NCBI GenBank assembly: GCA_038200275.1
Contig: JBBPYC010000097.1
Coordinates: 1-59,908 of the forward strand
DNA length: 59,908 nt
Direction of reading: 5' to 3'
DNA from: JBBPYC01 sp038200275
Lineage (GTDB): Bacteria; Pseudomonadota; Gammaproteobacteria; Burkholderiales; Burkholderiaceae_C
Part shown: positions 45,640-54,250 of the stretch, in pieces
Position numbering within the stretch: position 1 is the first letter of the stretch
Layout of the letters: each line of letters opens with the position of its first letter
Translations under genes and position numbers: made by a program
The notes under the pieces: model-generated
Databases searched by the model: none
What the model was told of the DNA's origin: nothing
The model's input: only the letters and a program-made list of their open reading frames with translations

Positions 45640-46371
45640 TCAACCGGCGCCGTCGGGCACGAACACGTAGCCCACACCCCATACGGTCTGGATGTAGCGT
45701 GGCGATGCCGCGTCGATCTCGACCATCTTGCGAAGACGGGAGACCTGCACATCCAGGCTGCGGTCGAACGGCTCGAACTCGCGGCCCCGTGCCAGCAACG
45801 CGAGTTTTTCACGCGACAGTGGTTGCCGGGGGTGGCGCACCAGAGCTTTGAGCATCGCGAACTCGCCGGTCGTCAGCGGCAGGTCCTCACCGCTTTTCTG
45901 CAAGGTGCGTGCGCCAAGATCAAACGTGTAGGGGCCGAATGTGACGACCTCGTTGTCCGACGACGGTGCGCCGGGTGCCTCTTGCGGCGGCCGGCGGCGC
46001 AGCACCGCATGAATGCGTGCCAGCAGCTCGCGCGGATTGAACGGCTTGCCCAGGTAATCATCGGCGCCGACTTCGAGGCCGACGATGCGGTCGATGTCCT
46101 CACCCTTGGCGGTCAGCATGATGATCGGCGTCACGTCGTTTGCAGCGCGCAAGCGCCGGCAGATCGACAGGCCGTCTTCCCCCGGCATCATCAAGTCGAG
46201 CACGATCAGATCGACCGTCTCGCGCAAAATGATGCGCGACAGCGCCTTTCCGTCTTCGGCGAGCACCACGTCGAAGCCCTCTTGCATCAGGTAGCGACGC
46301 AACAGGTCGCGAATGCGCGAGTCGTCGTCGACGACCAGAATCTTGTCGTTGCGCGAAGCAGCTTGGTTCAT
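45640..46371 (-). CDS. ompR: OmpR-family response regulator
   Basis: 243 aa. Receiver domain with acidic pair VVDDDSRIRDLLRRYL, phospho-acceptor Asp in LIVLDLMMPGEDGLS, Thr in IIMLTAKGED and Lys in ADDYLGKPFNPREL. The winged-helix domain has LTTGEFAMLKALVRHP and SLDVQVSRLRKMVE, ending YIQTVWGVGYVFVP. MNQAASRND is taken as start; MPTAMNQ four codons earlier is possible. Upstream of envZ in the same direction. Confidence 0.93.
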   Translation of the reverse strand: MNQAASRNDKILVVDDDSRIRDLLRRYLMQEGFDVVLAEDGKALSRIILRETVDLIVLDLMMPGEDGLSICRRLRAANDVTPIIMLTAKGEDIDRIVGLEVGADDYLGKPFNPRELLARIHAVLRRRPPQEAPGAPSSDNEVVTFGPYTFDLGARTLQKSGEDLPLTTGEFAMLKALVRHPRQPLSREKLALLARGREFEPFDRSLDVQVSRLRKMVEIDAASPRYIQTVWGVGYVFVPDGAG

Positions 46372-46642
46372 GGCGGTGGGCATGGCACGCTTAGCGAAAA
46401 GCAGCACCAAAAAAGTGTAACAGCGACGATTTTGGAGGCAGTTCGGACGGTTTTGGGCATTTTGCGGTCGATCCTGACATCACCTTACAAAGCAGATCGG
46501 CCGTGCGGTCTGCGACCAAACCCCCACAATGCACGAGATACTCGTACCAATTTACGTGCATGGGGGTGCAGGGCAGCCAACCCAGCCAATCCGTTCCTCC
46601 GATTGCGTAATTCCTTGCAAACCCGTCTACGAACAGGACTTC

Positions 46643-47365
46643 ATGAACCCCACCCTGCGCCCGCATTTCTCATTCGTCGCTGCCGCGCTGGTCTGCTTTG
46701 CGACTGCCGCTGTTGCCCAATCAAACCCGCCGCCGGTGCTGCGCAATGTGGTGCAGTTGTCGGCTTCTGCGTCGGTGGATGTTCGCCAGGACCTATTGAC
46801 GATGGTGCTGTCCACCACCCGCGAAGGACCAGAGCCGAGCGCTGTGCAAACCGAGTTGAAGACCGCGCTGGACGCAGCGCTTGCCGAAGTCAAGTCGCAG
46901 GCAGAACCGGGCCAGCTCGATATTCGCACAGGCAATTTCAGCCTGTATCCGAAACAGAACAAGGATGGCCGTATTTCAGCATGGCAGGGCCGTGCCGAAC
47001 TGGTGCTTGAAGGCCGCGACTTTGCCCGCATCAGCGCTGCTGCGGGTCGCATCCAAACACTGACCGTGGCCCAAAGTATGTTCGGCTTGAGCCGTGAGCA
47101 ACGAGCCAAAGTGGAGCGCGAAACCCAGCAGCGGGCGATCCAGAACTTCCGAGACAAGAGTGCCGAAGTGGCCAAGAGCTTTGGAATGAATGAGGCAGCG
47201 GTTCGCGAAGTCAACATCATGGCCAATGACCAATTCCCACCACCGGTGCTGCGCATGCGAAGCATGGCGGGGCAGGCTGCAATGTCAGCGGACGCGGCGA
47301 TTCCTGTGGAAGCGGGCAACAGCACCGTCACGGTGACGGTGCAGGGCAGCGTGCAGCTGAACTGA
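46643..47365 (+). CDS. SIMPL (DUF541) domain periplasmic protein
   Basis: 240 aa. The signal peptide ends AAVA-QS (about residue 25). The SIMPL/DUF541 domain shows VQLSASASVDVRQDLLTMVL, TGNFSLYPKQNKDGRISAWQ, GRAELVLEGRDFARISAAAG, and a closing beta-strand STVTVTVQGSVQL. Family members are exported oligomeric proteins of uncertain role (including BP26 of Brucella). The ATG has AGGA upstream; it is divergent from ompR. Confidence 0.9.
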   Translation: MNPTLRPHFSFVAAALVCFATAAVAQSNPPPVLRNVVQLSASASVDVRQDLLTMVLSTTREGPEPSAVQTELKTALDAALAEVKSQAEPGQLDIRTGNFSLYPKQNKDGRISAWQGRAELVLEGRDFARISAAAGRIQTLTVAQSMFGLSREQRAKVERETQQRAIQNFRDKSAEVAKSFGMNEAAVREVNIMANDQFPPPVLRMRSMAGQAAMSADAAIPVEAGNSTVTVTVQGSVQLN

Positions 47366-47565
47366 TGGGCCGCTGCGATTTCAGCAAAGGCTGACGCCAC
47401 GCTCACGTTGGGCCACGTTGAGTCCGTGCCTCCGATACTCCCTGTCCATCAAGTGATGTCGCGCTTCGTTAACTTCGGAGCGCACCGCGCGAACAGCCTC
47501 ACCGCATCGCATAAGCCTGCCGCGTCCCCAGAGGCCTTTCTTCTCCGGCAGCAAAGGAATCGATC

Positions 47566-47799
47566 ATGAGCGGATCCACTTCGATCGGAAACGACCAACG
47601 CAAAGGCACCAAGCCCAACGACCCTCCACCGGACGACAAGTCGACCTTGCTGCCCGGCGACGAAATGCTGCCCGGTACGGTTTCGACAGGTGAAGACAGG
47701 TGCCGTTGCTGTGGGGGGTCGGGGAAGATGCCCGGTGGAGCCGAATGTAAGGATTGCCGCGGTACGGGCAAAACGGCGGCGAAGTCAGCTGGCGCCTAG
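47566..47799 (+). CDS. Small protein with a DnaJ-like CxxCxGxG zinc motif
   Basis: 77 aa. The N-terminal half is polar and disordered. The C-terminal half has CRCCGGSGKM and CKDCRGTGK, a pair of CxxCxGxG modules like one zinc site of the DnaJ cysteine-rich domain. The ATG follows AAAGGA. No J domain is present. It may be a free-standing zinc-binding chaperone-like protein, but the function is unknown. It is the last host gene before the integrated element. Confidence 0.65.
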   Translation: MSGSTSIGNDQRKGTKPNDPPPDDKSTLLPGDEMLPGTVSTGEDRCRCCGGSGKMPGGAECKDCRGTGKTAAKSAGA

Positions 47800-47892
47800 C
47801 GTGCGTCCATGCCGTACGCGGTGGGGGGCGTCGTTCCCATCATCCTCGGGAACCCGCATGGATGCTGGGTTTCAGCTTTCTGGAATCGACAG

Positions 47893-47926
47893 ATACCCGC
47901 AAAAATACCCGCAGCCGTCGTTGGCT
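47893..47926 (+). repeat. Left direct repeat (att or integrase arm sites)
   Basis: Contains ATACCCGCA twice, 12 bp apart (47893-47901 and 47905-47913), then GCCGTCGTTGGCT. It matches 56117-56150 at 30 of 34 positions in the same orientation. Either the left attachment site or the left set of integrase/excisionase arm sites. Confidence 0.6.
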
Positions 47927-48470
47927 AGGCTCGCAGCAACAGCACCGCGCATGTAGCAGCACTGCACGGCATCGCTGGCACTAATCGCCCCATTCGCCCA
48001 CTGGACCCGACTGTGTTGCAGCGCCTACCGATAGCCTCCCGCTGCGCCTGCCGAGTGCAGCAGACTACCTACCCCCTCGACCCCATGCTGAACGCAGCGC
48101 CTGCGCCGTTCTGATGCGTCGGTGCGGGCTCGACTGGCCCTGTGCGGTCCATGACTCGAAGGTTTCCGGCAGTGCAGCAGGATCGCAGCGTTCGAGACTG
48201 TGTGCAGGCCCCGCGCGCGGGTGCGGCTCAGGTTGTCAAGCTGCGCACGGCTGGCCAGCGGTAGGGTGGAATGGACCGGCCCGAAGCACCCCCCGGGGGG
48301 GGGTGGGACCACGGGCCCGCCGGGGGTGTCCCCCCAGTAGGTGTCGCCCGTATAACTTTTGGCCCACGCGTAGCAATAAGTAAAGTCCCGTCGGCAGTCC
48401 AGGTGCCACGTCTGCCACCCATTGTGTACGCTTAGTTACATTAGCGTCTCATCAACTTACTGCGACTCTC
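47927..48470. other. No recognisable gene; G/C homopolymer tract
   Basis: About 540 bp inside the left end of the element without a convincing gene. It contains a C6G9 tract at 48289-48303 and, 30 bp on, a GGGGGTGT-CCCCC hairpin. Open frames here are low-complexity. This may be element regulatory DNA or a remnant of older sequence. Confidence 0.45.
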
Positions 48471-48953
48471 ATGCGCTCGTCTGTTCTTTTGGTGTCGGTC
48501 TTTCTCGCCGGGTGCGTCAGTCCTGCACAGTGGACACACCCCCAGCTCCAGGGCAAAGCCAACGCGGCTGACTTGGCAACCCTCGCAACCGCCGACTGCT
48601 ACGCCTACGCGGCGGGCCGTGCGCCAGCGCCGCAGCCGGTGATGGGGTACATGCCGACGCCAGCGCCAACGTCGTACACGACATACGGCACAGCCAGCAC
48701 CTACGGCAATCAAACAGCGTTCAACGCCACCACCTACAGCAGCGGCGGGTTTGCCTCCGGGTTCGCAGCCGGCTCTAACGCGGGTGCATCTTTGGGCAAT
48801 GCGATCGTCGTATCGCAGGCCCGCAGGCGTATCAAGAATATCTCTGACGCCTGCATGCGCACGCAGGGCTGGGTCGATGCCAGCACGCCCGAAGGCAAGG
48901 AGGAACTGCAGTCAGCGACGCCAGCAAGTGCGGGGGCTGCCAAGGAGCGTTGA
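48471..48953 (+). CDS. Lipoprotein, unknown function (possible element cargo)
   Basis: 160 aa. A lipoprotein signal MRSSVLLVSVFLAGC has its lipobox Cys at residue 15. A Thr/Tyr/Ala/Ser-rich low-complexity middle (TSYTTYGTASTYGNQTAFNA) is followed by a glycine-rich patch that could insert in membrane (SGGFASGFAAGSNAGASLG). A short helical tail with DACMRTQGW closes it, a phrase often seen at the end of small lipoproteins. It is one of few plus-strand genes in the element, so it may be cargo, for instance surface exclusion; this is speculation. Confidence 0.7.
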   Translation: MRSSVLLVSVFLAGCVSPAQWTHPQLQGKANAADLATLATADCYAYAAGRAPAPQPVMGYMPTPAPTSYTTYGTASTYGNQTAFNATTYSSGGFASGFAAGSNAGASLGNAIVVSQARRRIKNISDACMRTQGWVDASTPEGKEELQSATPASAGAAKER

Positions 48954-48987
48954 TCGCTCAAACGTTGCCAGCCTTGCCCGGCGGCAT

Positions 48988-49224
48988 CTAGGTGCGCTGC
49001 AGCCCGCGCATAGTGCGCCAGCCCCAGCGCGCTGCGTAGAACCCGCCTACGCACATAAGCAGCTTCAACACTAACCAAATCCAAAAGTCTGGCCCATAGG
49101 CCAGCGTTGGTCTGGCGTAACTTGGCTGCAGCAGCATGAGCACGAGTGATACGAGGCCCAACAAACCCCACCCACCGAACAAAACACCTGCTGCCCACGT
49201 TAAAAAACCCGCTGTCTTCCGCAT
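48988..49224 (-). CDS. Small two-helix membrane protein
   Basis: 78 aa with two clear hydrophobic helices (about 8-33 and 48-66) and basic ends, giving a hairpin in the inner membrane. No family recognised. It is convergent with the lipoprotein gene at the left end of the element, and could act with it at the envelope. Confidence 0.55.
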   Translation of the reverse strand: MRKTAGFLTWAAGVLFGGWGLLGLVSLVLMLLQPSYARPTLAYGPDFWIWLVLKLLMCVGGFYAARWGWRTMRGLQRT

Positions 49225-49746
49225 CTTGGCTCCATAAAAGAAACGAGGCCCCAGCCTTATTTCTCTGTGGTAGGCGGCCTACTTTCGCGGGCGGATTGTA
49301 GTGTCGCTACTTTCTCTTTTTCGACTTCACCAGCGCGAATGCTGCTGCAGTGCGAGTTTCTACTCTCAGGATTGCTACCGCAGGCAGTGAGGCAGCGAAG
49401 CCAACTCATCGCAGCGTCGAGCTGGGCTGCACTTTTGCCTGTGGCCTAGCATCGGGCCTGCTATTGACTCGATAGCAGACTCCAGTTCCCCACGATCCGC
49501 ACCAGCAGCCATGCCGTTGTGCGTGCCGCATCCCTTTCCATCTCAGCGCACCTACACCCCATGTCGGCCGAAAGCTCGAATGCCGTCGGCGCCGGCAAGA
49601 GACGGGCCAGGGCCCAGCCGCTCAGCGCAGCGGTCAGCGGGGTCTGCGGCGTGGCTTCGTGCGGCATCGGGGGTGTGCTCCAGTGACAAATAAAGGGCCG
49701 GCGATTCTCTCACCAGCCCCTTACCGCTCAATGCAGCGTCGGCGGA
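49225..49746. other. No recognisable gene
   Basis: About 520 bp between the small membrane protein and the next element gene. Short frames are present on both strands but have no motifs or start signals worth calling. No clear terminator or repeat was seen. Confidence 0.45.
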
Positions 49747-50328
49747 TTACATGGCCATGCCGAACACTGCCTCGGGCTCGCTCGGGCACAAGAATTCAGC
49801 GGAATGTCCGGCCGTGCCGCGCTGACGCGGCGCGAGGGCAGTCATGACTTCCACCGCGCGATCTATCCGATCCGGCGTCCGGGCCAGCTTGACGACCAAA
49901 TTCACCGCGGCGTCGAACGCGCGGTCCACTTCGCATGCGCGGAGCGGCGGGCTAAACGGCTCGCGTCGAATCGCGGCGATCGCGGTCTGTGCCAGCACCT
50001 CGAATGGGCCGTAGGGGCGTCCCGGCCGCAGGTGTTCCGCAATCCGCTGCGTGACTGCGATCCAGTGCATAGCGTCCATGTTGGCCTCCAGCGCTAAGGG
50101 TAGGCAGTCCTCAGGCACCGACGGGTCAGCCGGCACGATGCGGCCGAAAAACTGGTCACCGGGGGTCGGTCTCCACGGGGGTTGATGCAGCCGGTCGAGC
50201 AGGTCGAGTCGTTGCTGTGCGCGGTCGGTCGAGCGCGGCGCGTCCCATGCGGCGATATGTGCTTGGGCAAGGAGGGCGCGGGCTGCGTGGTGGATGTAGT
50301 CGTCGGGCATCGGCCAGGGTAGGCGCAT
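49747..50328 (-). CDS. Element-encoded helical protein, unknown function
   Basis: 193 aa, no signal or membrane helix. The N-terminal region is helical (PDDYIHHAARALLAQAHIAA), and a second helical part includes EVDRAFDAAVNLVVKLARTP. No motif recognised. It lies downstream of the iteron origin and the 112-aa gene in the same direction, so it belongs to the left arm of the replication module. MPDDYIHH six codons later is an alternative start. A 10-codon mini-ORF precedes it. Confidence 0.55.
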   Translation of the reverse strand: MRLPWPMPDDYIHHAARALLAQAHIAAWDAPRSTDRAQQRLDLLDRLHQPPWRPTPGDQFFGRIVPADPSVPEDCLPLALEANMDAMHWIAVTQRIAEHLRPGRPYGPFEVLAQTAIAAIRREPFSPPLRACEVDRAFDAAVNLVVKLARTPDRIDRAVEVMTALAPRQRGTAGHSAEFLCPSEPEAVFGMAM

Positions 50329-50337
50329 CCGCCGGGG

Positions 50338-50370
50338 TTACTCGCGTGATTCGTGCATATAAGCACTCAT
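50338..50370 (-). other. Possible 10-codon leader ORF
   Basis: ATG to TAA encoding MSAYMHESRE, with a good GGAGA ribosome-binding site 7 bp upstream. It ends 9 bp before the 193-aa gene. It may couple translation into that gene or act as a leader; chance occurrence cannot be excluded. Confidence 0.3.
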
Positions 50371-50510
50371 AGTTGGTTCTCCGTAAAAGTCTAGAAAGGG
50401 CTTGATGGTTGGCGTTGGTGGTCTGGTCGGCTGGTCCTCCTGTCGTGCGGCACTCGGGCTTGCGGTTCGTATATAGGTAGCGGATCGTGGCCGGTGTCGT
50501 ATGGGCTGCC

Positions 50511-50849
50511 TCACTCGACAGTCAGCACCTCGCGTGCGTCTGGCTCATAGATGCGGGGGCGGCCGGGCGGGCGCTTTTGGATGGGGCTGCCAGGCGGCAG
50601 CCAGACGGTTTGCTGCATGCCGTCGAAACTTCGCACGATGCTGCGCCAGCCAAGCACGCGCAGGGGACGTGCCAGAACAGTGATCGGCACATTGAGTGCG
50701 AGTTCGAGTTCGCGGGGTCGGAAGTAAGCCGGCTTCGGCAGTGGCAGTCCGCGCCACCACGGGCCGATGCGTGCAGCACGCTGCAGCATCCGGTGGTCGG
50801 CGCGTTCGTGGCGAGTTTGCATCTTGGTGAGGTAGGTGCGGGGCTGCAT
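50511..50849 (-). CDS. Small basic element protein next to the origin
   Basis: 112 aa, rich in Arg and Pro with aromatic residues (RIGPWWRGLPLPKPAYFRPR). The middle is helical, with a possible helix-turn-helix in LELALNVPITVLARPLRVLG. It starts about 30 bp left of the first iterons, so it would be transcribed away from the origin. A DNA-binding or replication-control role is plausible, but no family is recognised. Confidence 0.5.
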   Translation of the reverse strand: MQPRTYLTKMQTRHERADHRMLQRAARIGPWWRGLPLPKPAYFRPRELELALNVPITVLARPLRVLGWRSIVRSFDGMQQTVWLPPGSPIQKRPPGRPRIYEPDAREVLTVE

Positions 50850-50878
50850 GGTGTGGTCCAGGTCGATTGGTGAAAAGT

Positions 50879-51215
50879 GGTCCAACTGAATGCGGGTGGT
50901 CCAACTGAACGCAGGTTTACTTGGACCAGATTCGTGGACGCATACGCTCGCAAGCGTGCGCATACGCACTCACTTTTCGGGGGTGGTCCAACTGGTCCAA
51001 CTGGTCCACCTCTTTTTCAGTTCGGCAGCGCGGAATACTTGCGCCGCTGCACGCCCCCCTTTTTTGATATAACGGTAATTCTTTTCCTAAACTTCTCAAT
51101 TCAGTTGGACCAGTTGGACCAGTTGGACCAAAGTAGAAATAACCAGTGCAGACAAGCATTCGTTGCTCCTAATTTAGTAGCGTGCCAGTTGGACCGCAGT
51201 TGGACCAGTTGGACC
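50879..51215. repeat. Iteron array with AT-rich core, putative replication origin
   Basis: Twelve copies of the 9-mer AGTTGGACC (reverse GGTCCAACT), ten perfect. Reverse copies are at 50879, 50898, 50985, 50994 and 51003 (the last with one mismatch). An imperfect forward copy is at 50919. Forward triplets run 51103-51129 (tandem, no gap) and 51187-51215. The reverse triplet at 50985-51011 faces the forward triplet at 51103 across about 90 bp that becomes AT-rich (51060-51101). This is the layout of iteron-controlled origins, and it sits just after the primase-helicase gene, as in P4 and SaPI-type satellites. Confidence 0.7.
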
Positions 51216-51259
51216 GGGGCCGGGCAGGTGCAGATACTTGCGCGCAGCCCCGGTGTCTC

Positions 51260-53755
51260 TCAATCAGCGTCGGACTCGCGGTGATCGAAGGCGATGTGCT
51301 CCGCCTCAGTAAACCTTGCCCGCAGTTCCGGCAGCGGCGGCAGTTTCAGGAATCGCAGTCGTGGTCCGACACTTGTCGCACGCGGTCTGTGTGAGGTCAT
51401 GTTTTCTTCGCCGACCCACCCTTTGAGCCTGCCGAACATCCGATCCGCATTGCCGCGCCCCCGTGCCGACAACTCGAACGCCTCGCGCAGATCGGTTTTC
51501 GAGACCTCGAATGCGCCCTCGGTTGGAACCACGATGCGGTGGTCGCGTAGCGACATCACGCCCTCACTCAGCACGCCGTTCCACCATGCGACAGCCGGAT
51601 CGCGCAGCGCAGTCAACTCGGTTTGTCGGCGAAGTGCCTCGCCGCGAGGTATGTCCCTTGGCTCGAAAGCTGACAGGTCCAACGATTGCAAGCAATGCAG
51701 CAGGTGCGCCGGCCCGTCACCGTCGAGCCATGCGTGATACCGGCGCCAGAATGTTCGATCGCCGCACAGCGTGCTCGTCGTCTCAACAATGACGGCGCGG
51801 CGTTCATCGACCGTGGACTGCCACGCGTGCAGGTGATTCGTCAACATCACATAGGCGCAGCGGTTGACGCCCTGCACAGGATCGACGCCCTTGGCCTCAT
51901 ACGTTGTCGTCCGTGCAGTAACACGCGCCTTGATGGCGTCCGCCTGCCTTGGATCGCCGATGAACACCGCCTCATCCAGTCCAGCGATGCATAGGCTGCG
52001 GTGGTGCGCGTTGAACCGGCCGACGAATTGCTCGCTGTTGTCGAAGAGAGCAGCGTGCGGGCCGAACATGCGGAGGAACGGCTCGATCATTGAGTTTTTG
52101 CCCGATCCTTTCGGCCCCGTGCAGACCAGGATCGTGTCGGGCACGCTGCCCGGTCGCTGGGCCTTGAGGGCGAACCACTGCATCACGTAGCGCCGCGTTG
52201 GCACGTCGGCAATCATCGCCTTGAGCAAGCGTATGAACGGCTCCACATCGCCCGCACGCGGCACGACGGCGAAGCCTTGCCATGAGTTGAACGTGCCTGC
52301 CGGGGCCACGCCCTCAGGCATGAAAACCTCGCCATCAGGGTACTGCGCGCGCTGCGGGTGAGACAGCCAGTAAGCCGACAGCTTGACCGGCTTGTCCCCC
52401 GCGCGGCCGGTGCGAACAAACCGCGTGCCGTACATCTGGTTGACCCACGCGACGGACCGCCAGCCAATCCCGTAGGCCACTCCGCCCGGTGTCTCGCGCG
52501 GATAGCGCCGGTCGAGAATCGCATAGTCGGACCCGCGCCCGACTACTGCATGCCGTTCGTTCATCTCTGCAATGACGGCCGGCATGCCCGGGGTGCTGCT
52601 CGGTTGCGCGGTGTCTGTCTCGCGTGTCTGCGCTTCACCGTCCGGGCTGACCTCGACCACGCTTAATGCGCGCTGCACCCGGTCCGACAGAAGCAGCGCC
52701 GTGCTCAATGTCCCGTTGTGCCGGCAGCCCTTACACGCTGGCAAGGTGCCACAGCGGGGCGGGCCGTGTGTGAAGCTGTCGAGCTTCTGCTGCGTCTCGC
52801 CCGGCTTGTAATCACCGGCCTGCGCACTCCATTCGTGCGCCAGTGCTTCGCCGTTTTCGCAGTACGTCAGAAGTCGGAGCCCACCGCACCAGTCGTCGTA
52901 ATCCTGATTCGGCTTGCCGTCACGCAGGTCGCCCACTACGATGCAGCCACCTTCGATGATGGCGTTCGCATCGCGGTCCCTTCGTTCGGGCAGCAGCACA
53001 TCGCCATTGGGGCCGACCAGCTCACCGCCTGTGGGCTTTGACCAGGCGGTGAGGGGCTCCAGCATCCACGGGGCTAGCACCTGCTGCAACTCGTCGAAGG
53101 TGTACGTGTAACTCCCAGCCTGCGCAGTGACTGGCACCTGCCTGCCGTACTTGAAGTTGATCGTGCCCGGTGGGCGCAAAACGCGCGCTGCATCTGCTGT
53201 AACGCCTTTATCGACTTTGACACCGTGCTGCGCCAGCGCCCGCGCCATTGCTTCAGACAACGGCATCCACTTGTCTCGCCCGGTCGGCTTATCGAAGCAC
53301 CAGTAGATGTGCAGGCCATAGCCAGAACCGACCACCACAGAAGGCTGCAGGCCGATCGCGCTCACGAAAAGCTCTGCGTCCTCCATCCCGCTATCCAACA
53401 GCGGGTACGAGTTCTCGGGGTCTTTTGCATACTTTTCTGGCCCGCAGTCAATGTCGATGCGAAGCGCCTTGAACCACATCGCGTTTTCCGCTGTCCGGCG
53501 GTCGGCTTCCCCGTAGGTCGCAGTCCCGTAATAGAGATCGGTCGGCCCCTGTCCGCGTTCGACAGTCGCGGCAGCCAGCCCCTCATAGTCACCCTCGGCG
53601 AAAAATGTATGCTTGCCGCCGCCGCTCGGTCCCTTCTGAAATAGCACCGGCCGGCCCTTGTCAGGCAGCGTCATGCAATAGAACTCGGTCAGCATGTGCA
53701 GCGTGCTGACTGCGGCAGGAACGGCGCTGCGCTCTGGTGGGTTCAATGCGCTCAT
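51260..53755 (-). CDS. Primase-helicase (AEP primase plus SF3/DUF5906-type helicase)
   Basis: 831 aa. The N-terminal primase half has the hDhD metal motif ALRIDIDCG (Asp101, Asp103) and the later catalytic histidine in GSGYGLHIYWCFD (His149). A cysteine cluster (CGTLPACKGCRHNG, about 335-346) may bind zinc. The C-terminal helicase has Walker A GPKGSGKN (547-554) and a B-like IAGLDEAVF. It should open and prime the nearby iteron origin, like P4 alpha. The start ATG follows GGAGG and overlaps the stop of the upstream 66-aa gene (ATGA). Confidence 0.85.
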   Translation of the reverse strand: MSALNPPERSAVPAAVSTLHMLTEFYCMTLPDKGRPVLFQKGPSGGGKHTFFAEGDYEGLAAATVERGQGPTDLYYGTATYGEADRRTAENAMWFKALRIDIDCGPEKYAKDPENSYPLLDSGMEDAELFVSAIGLQPSVVVGSGYGLHIYWCFDKPTGRDKWMPLSEAMARALAQHGVKVDKGVTADAARVLRPPGTINFKYGRQVPVTAQAGSYTYTFDELQQVLAPWMLEPLTAWSKPTGGELVGPNGDVLLPERRDRDANAIIEGGCIVVGDLRDGKPNQDYDDWCGGLRLLTYCENGEALAHEWSAQAGDYKPGETQQKLDSFTHGPPRCGTLPACKGCRHNGTLSTALLLSDRVQRALSVVEVSPDGEAQTRETDTAQPSSTPGMPAVIAEMNERHAVVGRGSDYAILDRRYPRETPGGVAYGIGWRSVAWVNQMYGTRFVRTGRAGDKPVKLSAYWLSHPQRAQYPDGEVFMPEGVAPAGTFNSWQGFAVVPRAGDVEPFIRLLKAMIADVPTRRYVMQWFALKAQRPGSVPDTILVCTGPKGSGKNSMIEPFLRMFGPHAALFDNSEQFVGRFNAHHRSLCIAGLDEAVFIGDPRQADAIKARVTARTTTYEAKGVDPVQGVNRCAYVMLTNHLHAWQSTVDERRAVIVETTSTLCGDRTFWRRYHAWLDGDGPAHLLHCLQSLDLSAFEPRDIPRGEALRRQTELTALRDPAVAWWNGVLSEGVMSLRDHRIVVPTEGAFEVSKTDLREAFELSARGRGNADRMFGRLKGWVGEENMTSHRPRATSVGPRLRFLKLPPLPELRARFTEAEHIAFDHRESDAD

Positions 53756-53952
53756 CGGAGACCTCCCAGCACTGCTGCTGCGACCTGCGCTGCCCTCAGC
53801 CACACAGCCCCAGGTGCGGCGGAAGCGAGCCCGGCGACCAGTGCCTGCACCGAATCGTGAGTGCCTATTTTTTCAGCAGTCGGGCTACAATCGAAGTGCT
53901 GTTGGTTCCCGATTGCCCCGGCCGTATTCATTGCGCGGTCGGGGTATTTCAT
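53752..53952 (-). CDS. Small coupled protein between AlpA and the primase
   Basis: 66 aa beginning MKYPDRAMNTAGAIG. Its start overlaps the AlpA-like gene stop (ATGA) and its stop overlaps the primase start (ATGA), so it is part of a translationally coupled cascade. The C-terminal half is Ala/Val-rich and helical. No family recognised. Confidence 0.6.
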   Translation of the reverse strand: MKYPDRAMNTAGAIGNQQHFDCSPTAEKIGTHDSVQALVAGLASAAPGAVWLRAAQVAAAVLGGLR

Positions 53953-54194
53953 CCTCGCACCTCGGCAGTGCTCTCGTCGCGGGCCAGCCATGCGGCCGGG
54001 TCGGCGATCCAGTTCTCCACGTCCTGCGCCGCCCACCGAACGAAGCGGGGCAGGCTCACGACTGGCGCGGGCACTGCGCGCCGCGTGCGCAGATTCGACA
54101 GGTGCGACCGGCTGATGTCAGCGCGTTCGCAGAAGTCTTTTGCCGAATACAGCCCCTTGCGCGGGGCGGTGTTTGACTGCTGATTTGTGACCAT
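53949..54194 (-). CDS. AlpA-like transcriptional regulator/excisionase
   Basis: 81 aa. A MerR/AlpA-type helix-turn-helix: YSAKDFCERADISRSHLSNL, then RFVRWAAQDVENWIADPAAW. AlpA proteins switch on integrase or excision in P4-like elements. GGAGG lies before the ATG. It leads the alpA-orf-primase operon and overlaps the next gene by ATGA. The 56-bp space upstream may hold its promoter. Confidence 0.8.
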   Translation of the reverse strand: MVTNQQSNTAPRKGLYSAKDFCERADISRSHLSNLRTRRAVPAPVVSLPRFVRWAAQDVENWIADPAAWLARDESTAEVRG

Positions 54195-54250
54195 GTGGCC
54201 CTCCGTGTTGCTATGGAGGCATGGTCATGGCGGTTTCAGGACTTACCTGT

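Noticed and set aside
48228..48422. Glycine/proline-rich small ORFs across the G/C homopolymer tract
   Set aside because: Low-complexity translation of homopolymers with no start signal; several frames look alike.
50879..51215. CRISPR array
   Set aside because: Repeats are 9 bp, partly back-to-back and in both orientations, with no unique spacers of constant length and no cas genes.
50877..51284. Open frames through the TTGGACCAG repeats, reading as Leu-Asp-Gln or Val-Gln-Leu repeats
   Set aside because: They exist only because the 9-bp repeat has no stop codon in these frames; no ribosome-binding site and no family match. Better explained as iterons.
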